From contig NC_067117.1 in the NCBI RefSeq assembly GCF_021347895.1, positions 17,083,858-17,147,857 of the forward strand: a DNA stretch of 64,000 nt, read 5' to 3'. Both the position numbers and the translations under genes were made by a program. Shown here in pieces: positions 28,003 to 37,460 of the stretch; the first letter of the stretch is position 1; every line of letters begins with the position of its first letter. The notes under the pieces are model-generated. The model worked only from the letters and a program-made list of their open reading frames with translations. It was not told where the DNA came from and searched no databases. This stretch comes from Acanthochromis polyacanthus. Lineage: Eukaryota; Chordata; Actinopteri; Pomacentridae.

Positions 28003-28095
<93 letters not shown>
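27999..28095. repeat. (CA)n microsatellite, about 48 units
   Basis: Nearly pure CA run of 97 bp, followed 65-120 bp later by GT-rich sequence (about 28158-28217). Reading frames of pure Thr/His or Val/Cys across it are artefacts. Confidence 0.95.
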
Positions 28096-28097
<2 letters not shown>

Positions 28098-29253
28098 TAG
28101 AGAACCCCAACTCAGGGATCAAGTGGTGGCAGGGGAGGGGGCTGGCGGACAGGGCGTGGTGTGTGTGTCTGTGTGTTCATACGTGTGTTTGTGTACGTGT
28201 TTATGTGTGTGTGCGTGTCAAGGTCAGAGCAAACACACGGTGCAAGCCAGCAAACACACTGTCACAGGCGGCGCTACAACGTACAGCAAACATATAAATA
28301 AAAGCATCAATCAACAAATTGCTCTCTGACTGCTGAGGCTGGACGTGGACGAAGGCTCTCTCACTGTTATCGTGTTTCAAGATCATTGATAACCTTTAAT
28401 GAGAAGTTCTGGACACTTGAGCCACATTAAGAGCTTCAGACATGATAAGGCATCACATATGTCCTTGGAAACATGAGGAGCTGTTAAAAATAGGAATTAA
28501 CATGCAGACTTTCACACGGCGCGGAGACGGACTCAGAAGGTTCTTACAGTGTATTCATCACACTAAGAGTCGAGAAACTTATGTTGGTGTTAAATTTCCT
28601 TGTCAAAGCCTTGTCACTTTCTGATGTGAGCTGTTTAGAAAATATTTTCTTACACTGACAGATGGATTATAAAGTGAACCAAACAAAAGCGAGTGAAGCT
28701 ATATGTAGACTTGTGAATAGCAGTAGCATTATTTAATAGAAATGTTGAAAGACACCCTCCTTCAAATTGTTTTTTTCACCTTGTGAACATGTCCATTTAC
28801 ATAGCTACTCCATCAAGGAACGAGGCAGAGGATGTGACAATCAGCTAAGTTTGTCTATGAATCTGTCTGTCCGTGCACAATATTACTCAAAAACGGAAAA
28901 ATGGATTTGGATGAAATTTTCAGGGACGGTCAGAAATGCAACAAGGCAACAAGCCAAATGGATCATCCTGTTGGAGAAGTCATGACAAAGACGTGACTCT
29001 GTCAGTATTACAGGAGCGACGGCTGCCCTGCCCTCATTCACCGCATTACATAAGCAGTCTGAGGCAAAGTTAGCTGGCACCCCACTAGGATCACAAGGTG
29101 CTGCTATAAACTCGCCTGTCAGGGGTTGAAGCTGAGGGCAAAATGTGCTGCTCCTCCTGAGTGAATGGACGATATGGAAGGTAGTCTGTTGGTCTATTTA
29201 TAACCTGATATCGGCCACATTCAACACATGACTGGACTCCAAATGCCACACGT

Positions 29254-29255
<2 letters not shown>
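28096..29255. other. no gene seen
   Basis: GT-rich tract at the start, then ordinary AT-rich sequence. No exon, RNA gene or defined repeat recognised. Confidence 0.5.
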
Positions 29256-29337
<82 letters not shown>

Positions 29338-29341
29338 ACAC
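29256..29341. repeat. (CA)n microsatellite, about 42 units
   Basis: Pure CA run with a few CG variants at the edges. The following 650 bp up to the LTR element show no gene. Confidence 0.95.
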
Positions 29342-29996
29342 TCATTACTGGTGAACCATCAACATGACTAAACATTTTAGAGACAGTTCTCTTTACAGCT
29401 CAACATATCAGCCCCCCTGGTTAAACAATCTGACACCTCTGATCAAACGCGGATGATCCGTCACATTTTACCAGCTGGACCTAAATTATCTGAAGGTGAT
29501 TAATCAGTAACAGTGTTTGTTTGGCGACACCACCACCACTGGTCCAGACGGAAATCAAATGGATTCCCATGAACCTTTGTAGAGCCGTTCTTGGTACCCA
29601 GAGGCTGAACTGTAATTGTAGTGCCACCAACAGAGACTTCTACTGTGAAGCAAGTTCAACATATCCAGGCTTCATTAAAATGAAGAACAGTCACACTAAG
29701 TGGACCATGAAACTGGTTATCAACTCAATATGTCAACCAGACTTTCTAAACCTGAATGTGAGAACAAACTAAACCAATTTGAGGAGTTCTAAAACAGAAT
29801 TCAAGCTTAAAATAAAACAGCTGTGCGGTTTTGCAAGGTGGCAAAAACTGTAAACCGTGTGAGTCTGAGTTAATCGACTTATTGATGTAAGGGACAATCT
29901 GAGTAATTTTTAAAATTATGCGTAAGTTACTTTGACACAGGTTTCTTTTTCTAACCATTAGACAACACTTTTATGTAATACTATATATAAATATAT

Positions 29997-30267
29997 TGTA
30001 ATGTTCTGAGTTAACCTTGTTCAGTGCCTTTAAGACAGAGTGCATGCTGATTGGTGGGCTGTCAGTCACATGGGACTTCTAGGCAAGTTTAAGGAAGTTA
30101 AGGTGTTGTGTTCGGTCTCTTTTTTTCGGCTGAGGACTGAAGCTGGTAACGTTGTGCTGGCGTGGGTTACGGCCAGGACAGTAACCCGTTCTGCGATTGT
30201 GTTCAGCGAATAAACGTGAGAGCCAAGCCACTGAAGAGTGATTATTTCTCATCAGTAGAATATTACA
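29997..30267 (+). repeat. 5' LTR
   Basis: 271 bp, TG...CA ends, with AATAAA poly(A) signal at 30209-30214. No difference from the 3' LTR was found on reading both through, including the seven-T run. Confidence 0.95.
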
Positions 30268-30268
30268 C

Positions 30269-30282
30269 TGGTGTCAGAAGTG
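30269..30282 (+). other. primer-binding site, tRNA-Leu type
   Basis: TGGTGTCAGAAGTG starts one base after the 5' LTR. It matches the complement of the 3' end of vertebrate tRNA-Leu (the ...CTCCTGACACCA type) except for one base, so priming by tRNA-Leu is inferred. Confidence 0.65.
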
Positions 30283-30311
30283 CTCTTCTTACCCGCGCTG
30301 GACAGTACAGA

Positions 30312-31355
30312 ATGCTACAGCCGAACACTGAGGCTAGTGGAGCCAAACCCAAGGTGAAGTCCGAGCAGACGGCGGGGGATGAGGGGGCTGGCGGCCCGTG
30401 GCCGGACGGACTCGCATGGGCATTCCGCGAGAAGGCTCGCCTGACGGAGCCCGCTATTCTCCCGCCGGCGGTGGCTTGGTGGGCGCCCGGAGCGCCGGTG
30501 CACGGCAGAGAAGCCCCACGACATCCGGCTAGCCCGGTGGGCGCGGGAACGACGCACAGCGCATGCATACCTCAAAGCATGGATGGTAATGGCGGACCGC
30601 AGTGCAGAGAAGCGATGCTGTCCATCAAAGCGCCAAAGTTCTCTGGTAAGACCGACTGGGAGGCTTTCAAGGCACGTTTTGAGCTGTTGGCTGCGGCTGC
30701 TGGATGGTCAGAGGAGCACAAGGCTCTGCAGCTTGCTATGTGCCTCACCGACGACGCGGACGCTTGCTTGCTGCTGCTCAGCCCGGAGGAGAGGAAGGAT
30801 TATGGAGCTCTGGTCAGGGCCCTCCAGAGACGTTATGGACAAATTAATCAGCCTCTGATATTGCGCTCAGAATTCATCAACCGGCGTAGACAACCTGGTG
30901 AGTCACTACGTGTCTTGGCAAATGACATAGAGACTTTATGCAGACGTGCTTATGCATCCATGATGCCGACAGTACAGAATGAGCTGGCCAGAGATCAGTT
31001 TATTCAGGCCCTCAGCCCGACTGAGCTCCGCGTACAGACCCAGCTGGCTCACCCTGCCACATTGAGTGATGCTCTGGAACTGGCCTTGGAGAGAGAGATT
31101 GTGGGGGGGAGACCTGACCCCTGTTTGAATCAACCCAATGTAAGGGCCCTGTCCGCAGCAGATCCCCTGACAGAGGCTCACGTAGTAGCGAGCGTGGATG
31201 CGAGAGCTGCTACTATGCAACCGCCCCGCCGCGGCAAAGATGTGAGACTTCGCCGCCGCCCGATGAACTGCTGGGGATGTGGACAACCAGGCCATCTCCT
31301 CAGGCAGTGCCCCAACATCAGCCCAGCACAGGGAAACGACCACGGGCCCGTGTAA
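30312..31355 (+). CDS. retrotransposon Gag, 347 residues
   Basis: Structural protein of the Gypsy particle. The open frame extends upstream into the LTR through a GTG, but the first ATG after the primer-binding site is at 30312. The central part is a helical capsid-like region (FSGKTDWEAFKARFELLA onward). Near the C-terminus is one CCHC zinc knuckle, C-W-G-C-G-Q-P-G-H-L-L-R-Q-C, for RNA binding. The frame ends at TAA 31353-31355. The slippery heptamer GGGAAAC (31331-31337) lies in this frame, 15 bases before the stop codon. The protease frame overlaps from 31277 in the -1 frame. Confidence 0.9.
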   Translation: MLQPNTEASGAKPKVKSEQTAGDEGAGGPWPDGLAWAFREKARLTEPAILPPAVAWWAPGAPVHGREAPRHPASPVGAGTTHSACIPQSMDGNGGPQCREAMLSIKAPKFSGKTDWEAFKARFELLAAAAGWSEEHKALQLAMCLTDDADACLLLLSPEERKDYGALVRALQRRYGQINQPLILRSEFINRRRQPGESLRVLANDIETLCRRAYASMMPTVQNELARDQFIQALSPTELRVQTQLAHPATLSDALELALEREIVGGRPDPCLNQPNVRALSAADPLTEAHVVASVDARAATMQPPRRGKDVRLRRRPMNCWGCGQPGHLLRQCPNISPAQGNDHGPV

Positions 31356-32239
31356 GTGGGACGACGCGGGCCCGTAAGACACGTCCCCGTGTCTTCCAGC
31401 GGCGGCTGCTTAAGGAGATGGGGAGGATGGACCAGCTAGCTTCTGGAGGGAATGAGGTGACTGTGGGGTGGACACATGTGGGAGATTTCTGCCATGTTCC
31501 TGTCGAAGTGGATGGGGTGGGATGCATCGCCCTAGTGGACACAGGCTCCAATGCAACCATAGTAAGACCTGACATGATTCCACCGGGAGTGCAGGTGGAG
31601 CCCACGTCGGTAAAACTGAGAACAGTGACCGGCACCTTGGCTTCTATAATTGGAAAAATCAGCCTTCAGTTCAAAGTGGGCGACCTGTCTGTTCCATTTA
31701 ATGCATGGGTGGCCAGAGTGCAAGATGCATGCATACTGGGGCTGGATTTTCTGAAGACCATTAAGTGTGTATTGGACCTGGGCAGAGGACTGCTGACACT
31801 GCCTGGAGGACACTGTGTACAGCTCACTTCGCCTACCTCAGCTGTGGTTCCTCAGGTGCAGTCAGCAGACACCGTGGACGACAGAGACCCGGCTCAAAAC
31901 CCTCGACCACCAATGCTACAGCGACCACCCACAGGCCACAAATCAGGGCAAGAAACACTAGGGGAGCATGAGAGGCTGACAGTCTTGAGAGACATTTGGA
32001 CCAGGAACTGTGATGGACTAAACCAACACCAGCAGGAGGAGTTATGGCAGACTCTGCTGGATTTCAGAGACATTTTTGCCCTTAGTGAGAACGAAGTGGG
32101 CCTCACACACCTTGTCCAGCATGACATTAACACTGGGGACGCGCAACCCCGTAAAAGTGCGCCCCTGTCGGCTCCCGCTGGCACACCAGGAAGCTGCAGA
32201 CCAAGAGCTGGAAGAGATGCTGAGAACAGGTATCATTGA
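31277..32239 (+). CDS. retrotransposon pol part 1: aspartic protease and start of RT linker
   Basis: Open frame in -1 relative to gag; it has no needed ATG and would be reached by ribosomal frameshifting. The protease catalytic motif LVDTGSNATIV is near 31532-31564, and the flap/core region ends at ILGLDFL (about 31735). After about residue 280 of this frame the expected RT-proximal sequence moves into the next frame near the C-run 32147-32150, and this frame ends at 32239 without similarity. I describe it as broken at that point. Confidence 0.85.
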   Translation: MWTTRPSPQAVPQHQPSTGKRPRARVSGTTRARKTRPRVFQRRLLKEMGRMDQLASGGNEVTVGWTHVGDFCHVPVEVDGVGCIALVDTGSNATIVRPDMIPPGVQVEPTSVKLRTVTGTLASIIGKISLQFKVGDLSVPFNAWVARVQDACILGLDFLKTIKCVLDLGRGLLTLPGGHCVQLTSPTSAVVPQVQSADTVDDRDPAQNPRPPMLQRPPTGHKSGQETLGEHERLTVLRDIWTRNCDGLNQHQQEELWQTLLDFRDIFALSENEVGLTHLVQHDINTGDAQPRKSAPLSAPAGTPGSCRPRAGRDAENRYH

Positions 32240-35078
32240 GCCATCAGACAGCCCTTGGGCCGCAGCTGTTGTCATGGTGCCACGGAAGAAGAATCCACGG
32301 ATGCGGTTCTGTGTGGATTACAGACCGCTGAACAAAGTCACAAAAAAAGACTCCTACCCAATTCCAAGAGTGGATGACTGCCTCGGTGCTGTGGCTGGCT
32401 CTTCGTGGTTCTCTACACTGGATTTACGGAGCGGCTATTGGCAGGCGCCCCTAGCCCCAGAGGCGAGACCTAAAACAGCATTCTGCACAAACCGAGGGCT
32501 CTGGCAGTTCAAGGTCCTCAATTTCGGCCTCTGTAACGCACCTGCCACCTTTGAAAGACTGATGGATAAAGTACTCAATGGTGTCCCACGTAGCAGGTGC
32601 CTGGTGTACCTGGATGACATCTTGGTCCACGGCAGTTCTTTCAACACTGCATTGGAGTCCCTGCGACAAGTGTTGACCAAAATAGCTGGGGCTGGCCTGA
32701 AATTACACCCGGATAAATGTCATTTCATGAAGAGAGAGGTGGAGTTTCTGGGCCACAAGCTGGTGGTGGGGGGAATCAGCACACTGAGTGAAAAAACTGA
32801 AGCAATCAAACGCTGGCCCTCTCCATCTAACCAGACACAACTGAAGAGTTTCTTAGGACTAGCCTCATACTATAGGAAATTTGTGAGGAATTTTTCTTCC
32901 ATCGGGGCCCCACTTTTCCAACTGCTTCACAAAGACAGAGCATTCCACTGGACGCAGGAGTGTCAGCAGGCTTTTTCCACCTTAAAGCAGGCACTGACAG
33001 AGGCCCCTGTGCTCTCTCCTGCTGACCCCACACTACCTTTTGTGCTCGATACGGACGCCAGCAATGTCGGGATAGGGGCTGTGCTGTCCCAGATCAGGCC
33101 AGACGGGGAGAAGGTCGTCGCCTACTTCAGCCGGGTGCTAAACAAGAGCGAGCGCAGGTACTGTGTCACCAGACGGGAGCTCCTGGCGGTGGTTTGGGCA
33201 ATAAGACACTTTAAATATTACCTGTGCGGGGTGCCGTTCAAAGTCAGGTCAGACCACGCTGCATTGCAGTGGTTAATGTCATTTAGAGAACCTGAGGGAC
33301 AGTTAGCTCGCTGGCTAGAAGAGCTACAGTCTTATGACTTTACTGTGGTTCACAGAGCAGGAGTGCAGCACACTAACGCCGATGCATTGTCTCGCCGACC
33401 CTGTGCGAAGGTGGGCTGCAGCTACTGTAAAAAGAGAGAGTCAAGAGAAGAGGAGCTCAGCCAGCAGGACTATAAACCCCAGCTTTTCTGTGGAGCATTA
33501 CAGGTGAGAGATGCTGCTGAGTGGAGGGTTCAGCAGGAGCAAGACGTGGACCTGCAGCCTGTGATGCAGTGGTTGGCTGAGAGGCAGAGGCCAGCATGGG
33601 AGAAGGTCACAGGGTGCTCCATCACTTCAAAGGGGCTGTGGTCTAAGTTTGCCTCACTGAGATTAAAAGACGGGGTGCTGCAGCGGGCGTGGAAGGAGCC
33701 AGCTACCGGGGAGGAAAAGTGGCAGACTGTGGTGCCCAAGAACCTGAGAGAGACAGTCATAAAGTCCTGCCATGGAAGCACAGGGGTAGGACACTTTGGC
33801 ATGACAAAAACACTCCGTCGCCTTCGCCAAGGGTTCTATTGGGGCCAGCACAGAAGGGACGTGGAGGACTTTTGTCGGCGTTGCGATACCTGCGCTGCCC
33901 ACAAAGGGCCACCAGACCAGTCACGCGCCCAGCTGCAACAGCAATGCTCAGGGGGGCCAATGGAGAGAATTGCTATTGACATCATGGGCCCTTTCCCTCA
34001 CACAGATAGAGGGAACCGTTATGTGCTTGCTGCTATGGACTATTTTACGAAATGGCCCGAGGCCTACGCCATACCAGATCAGGAAGCAGAGACAGTGGCA
34101 GATGCACTCGTGGAGGGCATGCTGAGCAGATTTGGTACAGCAGAGAGTATACACAGTGACCAAGGGAGGAATTTTGAATCAAAGGTATTCGCAGCCCTGT
34201 GTGAACGCCTGGACATGCAGAAAACACGTACAACTCCCCTGCACCCCCAAAGCGACGGGTTAGTAGAGAGGTTTAACAGGACACTCGCTCAGCAGATGGC
34301 AATTCTCACAGCTGACCATCAGCGTGACTGGGATGCCCACCTCCCTCTCATTCTAATGGCTTATAGATCAGCAGTGCAGGACTCCACTTTGTGCACCCCT
34401 GCTCTACTCATGCTGGGTAGAGAGATTCGGACCCCTCCTGAGCTAGCGTTTGGAAGGCCCCCTGACGCCCCAGAAGCGCCCCCGGGTCGGGACTACGCCA
34501 AAAAGCTGCAGGACAGGCTGGAGACAGCTCACACCTTCGCGGGGGAGCAACTAGGAAAGGCAGGCATAAGACAGAAAAGGAATTATGACCTGAAAAGCAG
34601 AGGAAGACATTTTCAGGCTGGTGAGCTTGTGTGGGTCTACAGCCCAAAAAGAAAGAGGGGTCGCTGTCCTAAACTGGATTGCCACTGGGAAGGGCCCTGT
34701 TCAGTTTTGGAAAGAGTTGGGGAGGTGGTCTATAGGGTCCAGGTGCCACCCAGAGGTAGAAAAGTGGCCCTGCACAGAGACAGATTAGCTCCCTACAGAG
34801 GAAATTCCCTCCCTGCATTCCAAAGCGGTCCTGGTCCAACTGTGACCCCACTGGCTTGTAGTGACAGTACGCCTGCCTGTGCAGCACCTAACCCAGCCCC
34901 ACAGGCCCCCAGTGACCCCCAATCCTGGTCTCCATCCCTGGATGGTCTCTTGGTTCCGGACCCACAGTTCACAAGAGACAGTGTGCGGCTGAGGAGGCAA
35001 AGAAAGCTGCCTACACGTCTCAGAGACTTTGTTGTCCCCTCAGGGACGAGGGACTTTTTGTTGGGGGGAGCAGTGTAA
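32076..35078 (+). CDS. retrotransposon pol part 2: RT, RNase H, integrase
   Basis: Meaningful from about 32150. The reverse transcriptase has CVDYRPLNKVT, FSTLDLRSGYWQ and the catalytic YLDD at 32607-32618. RNase H begins at LDTDASNVGIGAVLSQ (about 33045) with the downstream RELLAVVWAI and DHAALQWL motifs. Integrase has an HHCC zinc module (about 33770-33890), catalytic Asp in AIDIMGPF (33975 region), Asp in IHSDQG (34158-34160) and Glu in SDGLVERFNRT (about 34265), then the C-terminal GP-Y/F-type region (EGPCSVLERVGEVVYRV). The stop TAA (35076-35078) is supplied by the first bases of the 3' LTR. No chromodomain or envelope is evident. The frame differs by one base from the protease frame. 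Confidence 0.93.
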   Translation: MPLVRTKWASHTLSSMTLTLGTRNPVKVRPCRLPLAHQEAADQELEEMLRTGIIEPSDSPWAAAVVMVPRKKNPRMRFCVDYRPLNKVTKKDSYPIPRVDDCLGAVAGSSWFSTLDLRSGYWQAPLAPEARPKTAFCTNRGLWQFKVLNFGLCNAPATFERLMDKVLNGVPRSRCLVYLDDILVHGSSFNTALESLRQVLTKIAGAGLKLHPDKCHFMKREVEFLGHKLVVGGISTLSEKTEAIKRWPSPSNQTQLKSFLGLASYYRKFVRNFSSIGAPLFQLLHKDRAFHWTQECQQAFSTLKQALTEAPVLSPADPTLPFVLDTDASNVGIGAVLSQIRPDGEKVVAYFSRVLNKSERRYCVTRRELLAVVWAIRHFKYYLCGVPFKVRSDHAALQWLMSFREPEGQLARWLEELQSYDFTVVHRAGVQHTNADALSRRPCAKVGCSYCKKRESREEELSQQDYKPQLFCGALQVRDAAEWRVQQEQDVDLQPVMQWLAERQRPAWEKVTGCSITSKGLWSKFASLRLKDGVLQRAWKEPATGEEKWQTVVPKNLRETVIKSCHGSTGVGHFGMTKTLRRLRQGFYWGQHRRDVEDFCRRCDTCAAHKGPPDQSRAQLQQQCSGGPMERIAIDIMGPFPHTDRGNRYVLAAMDYFTKWPEAYAIPDQEAETVADALVEGMLSRFGTAESIHSDQGRNFESKVFAALCERLDMQKTRTTPLHPQSDGLVERFNRTLAQQMAILTADHQRDWDAHLPLILMAYRSAVQDSTLCTPALLMLGREIRTPPELAFGRPPDAPEAPPGRDYAKKLQDRLETAHTFAGEQLGKAGIRQKRNYDLKSRGRHFQAGELVWVYSPKRKRGRCPKLDCHWEGPCSVLERVGEVVYRVQVPPRGRKVALHRDRLAPYRGNSLPAFQSGPGPTVTPLACSDSTPACAAPNPAPQAPSDPQSWSPSLDGLLVPDPQFTRDSVRLRRQRKLPTRLRDFVVPSGTRDFLLGGAV
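35061..35073 (+). other. polypurine tract
   Basis: TTGGGGGGAGCAG abuts the 3' LTR; the purine run primes plus-strand DNA synthesis in LTR elements. Confidence 0.75.
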
Positions 35079-35344
35079 TGTTCTGAGTTAACCTTGTTCA
35101 GTGCCTTTAAGACAGAGTGCATGCTGATTGGTGGGCTGTCAGTCACATGGGACTTCTAGGCAAGTTTAAGGAAGTTAAGGTGTTGTGTTCGGTCTCTTTT
35201 TTTCGGCTGAGGACTGAAGCTGGTAACGTTGTGCTGGCGTGGGTTACGGCCAGGACAGTAACCCGTTCTGCGATTGTGTTCAGCGAATAAACGTGAGAGC
35301 CAAGCCACTGAAGAGTGATTATTTCTCATCAGTAGAATATTACA
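35074..35344 (+). repeat. 3' LTR
   Basis: 271 bp, same sequence as the 5' LTR by eye. Begins TGTAATGTTC, ends AATATTACA. Confidence 0.95.
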
Positions 35345-35663
35345 ATATATTATGGGATAATATACTCACAAAAAATGAGAAATACGTAATAATAGGTGGT
35401 AAAAATTAAATTATTTTCATTGTGATGTGGAGGAAGAATTCAGTAATCTCACATTCAGTGTGTAACTCTTATAGAGTGCAAGCTGTTAGGTAGTTTTGGA
35501 AGTCTGTCTAAAAAACAAATACAAAAACATAAATAGACTTACTGCAAGTCTTATAAAGCCGAGGTTCAAGGCTTAAATGCTTCATTACTCCATTTTAAAG
35601 TTTTATGCCAATACATAAAAACTTAAAGAACAATGAAGTTGTGCTGTAATTGCAACTTTAGAA

Positions 35664-36238
35664 TAGCCTAGCCGCGCTAGACAACCCACGGCAACGAATT
35701 TAATTCTCTGTCAGGGTGAGTCTAGTTACCCTCCATAAGGCTCGAGGCTGGATTCTCCTAAAACTGGCCGGACCAATCACCATGAAGTGTAGAGTCAGAA
35801 GGCGGGCGTAACTAAGTGACGACAGAGGCGCGACGATTCTGACAGAAACAACCGGCGCACAATAAACGGTTATCTTTCGACTCGGCTTTGGCCACAGCCC
35901 TTAAAGATTTGAAGCTAAAATTCAACTTGAAAGATAAACAAAGGACGGCACTGAAGTGTTTCATTGAGAAGAAAGACGTATTTGGACTTATGCCGAAAGG
36001 ATATGACAAATCCTTAATATACCAGTTGGCTCCGCTGGTTGGGAAGCTAATGGGACTTAGCCACAATCCGCCGGCGCTCTAGGAACTACGCCAGCCTATT
36101 CGTTGTACTGATTGGTTGTATATCTACCCAATTGCTGCAGAGTGATTTGAAAGACAACCTTTTAACCCGCCTCCCTCCCTGACGAGCGGCCCTAGACCCT
36201 TGTGCCTTCAGAAACGTGGGTCTAGCGCGGCTAGGCTA
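35664..36238. mobile_element. hAT-like non-autonomous transposon carrying a RecQ-like helicase fragment
   Basis: Perfect 19-bp terminal inverted repeats TAGCCTAGCCGCGCTAGAC (35664-35682) and its complement (36220-36238). Flanking 8-bp duplication CTTTAGAA (35656-35663 and 36240-36247, one spare G at 36239). The 8-bp duplication fits the hAT consensus nTCTAGAn closely. Inside, an open stretch (35885-36082, +) reads like the start of a RecQ/DEAD helicase: a Q-motif-like LKDKQRTALKCF, then a damaged Walker A MPKGYDKSLIYQLAPLV. No transposase is present, so mobilisation would be in trans. Confidence 0.85.
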
Positions 36239-36689
36239 GCTTTAGAATGTTTTGTCCTCCCTAAAGGCCCTCTTAGAACCATATCTCTGGCTGAGCTCTG
36301 TAGGACTGGAGATTGAGGAATTAAATGGCAAACATCACCTGCTCTGGAGAAGGTCAGGAGTTCATCATAAGTCACTATGGGGATGTGGCTCAGTGAGAAA
36401 TGAACCATCGTTGTCCTCAAAATCCCAAGTTAGACCTGAAGTCACCTCGCTAGTAGGGCAGGCCTCGGATCAACATTTTTGTTTGTTTTGTGATGTCAAA
36501 TCAAACACACATTCACATCAGCCTAAGATGTACAATCCTGTAAAGTAATAAGTGCATACCATGGAATTCTCTGACTGTTTCAATGTATTCTACAAACACG
36601 CATAATCCTCTTTGAACTAATGACACGACATCTATTCAAACAAATGTCACCCAAATACGCTGACTCTCCAGAAAAGTCAGGCCGAGAAT

Positions 36690-37460
36690 AGAGTGTTTGA
36701 TGCATAAAGAAATCTCCAAGAACTGCAGAATGTCATCACAGGATCAGCAGGTAATACTCACAAGTTGCAATGTGTCAACAATCAGAGAGAGCTTTGACTT
36801 GCATTGGAGGCGTGCCAAGAAAAAGGCTTTTGCTCCCCAAAAATAACATTAGAGGAAAAACTACAGCTTACCAGTGAACATATAGACACAGATCGGGCCT
36901 TTTGGGCCTAATGTAACCGAACAGACAAATCACAGAAAGAGTTGTTTGGCCACAGTAACAGTAGACATTTTTGGCGCTGACCAAATACAGATTTTGAGGG
37001 GAACAACCTCACACCAACTGTGAAGCACTGCGGTGGAAATGTTATGGTTTGGTGTTGTTTTGCTGCCTCAGGGAAGCTGGGCAGCAGCCAGTCACTGATT
37101 TAACTGTGAGTTCTGCATCATATGAAAAGGTGCCCGAGGACAATGTGAAAGATGTCCGAAATATGAACTGCGAGTTAACCTTTCAACAGCAAAGTGATCC
37201 TAAACACACTATAGCAAATCCACCCACAAATGGCTCAAAAAGAGGAAATGGAAAGTTATTGGACACAAACAAAGGCCAAATTTGAACCAAAGTGGATTTG
37301 AAATGGGCAGTTTATGCAAGAAAACCTCAAACATGTTGCAACTGTAGGAAGTTTGCAATGGAGAGTTCAGAAAGCTGATGTCAGAATCTGGCAGATAATT
37401 ACGCAAAAGCTGTTTCTGCAAAAGGGATGACGCTTCTGAAGATAAGAAGAGTATAAGCTC
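36690..37460 (+). mobile_element. degenerate Tc1/mariner-like transposase remnant
   Basis: Plus-strand pieces resemble the Tc1 catalytic region: CGGNVMVW-type wording at about 37028-37053, LTFQQQSDPKHT at about 37177-37212, then a K-rich segment and a W/H-T-x-K-G-Q-like end where Tc1 proteins have WPSQSPDLNP. Stops and frame changes interrupt it. Ends not resolved. Confidence 0.55.

Larger units (their letters stand above)
29997..35344 (+). mobile_element. complete Ty3/Gypsy LTR retrotransposon (5348 bp)
   Basis: Two 271-bp direct LTRs (29997-30267 and 35074-35344) bound gag and pol. Domain order protease, reverse transcriptase, RNase H, integrase is that of Ty3/Gypsy; there is no envelope-like frame after integrase. 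The termini are TG...CA with the short inverted repeat TGTAAT/ATTACA. The flanks share ATATAT (29991-29996 and 35345-35350), giving a 4- or 6-bp target duplication in an AT-rich site. A primer-binding site follows the 5' LTR and a polypurine tract precedes the 3' LTR. The element is full length, but pol is split into two frames, so this copy looks defective unless the break is a sequencing error. Insertion is intergenic between nr4a1 and the TANK-like gene, in their orientation. Confidence 0.96.

Noticed and set aside
27885..28329. Overlapping Thr/His and Cys/Val-rich frames
   Set aside because: Pure translation of the CA/TG microsatellite.
27999..29341. CRISPR-like or satellite array
   Set aside because: Only dinucleotide runs; no spaced direct repeats with unique spacers, and the genome is vertebrate.
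29091..29375. Cys/Val repeat frame on minus
   Set aside because: Microsatellite translation.
30263..35146. Many minus-strand frames across the Gypsy element
   Set aside because: Shadows of gag and pol codon structure.
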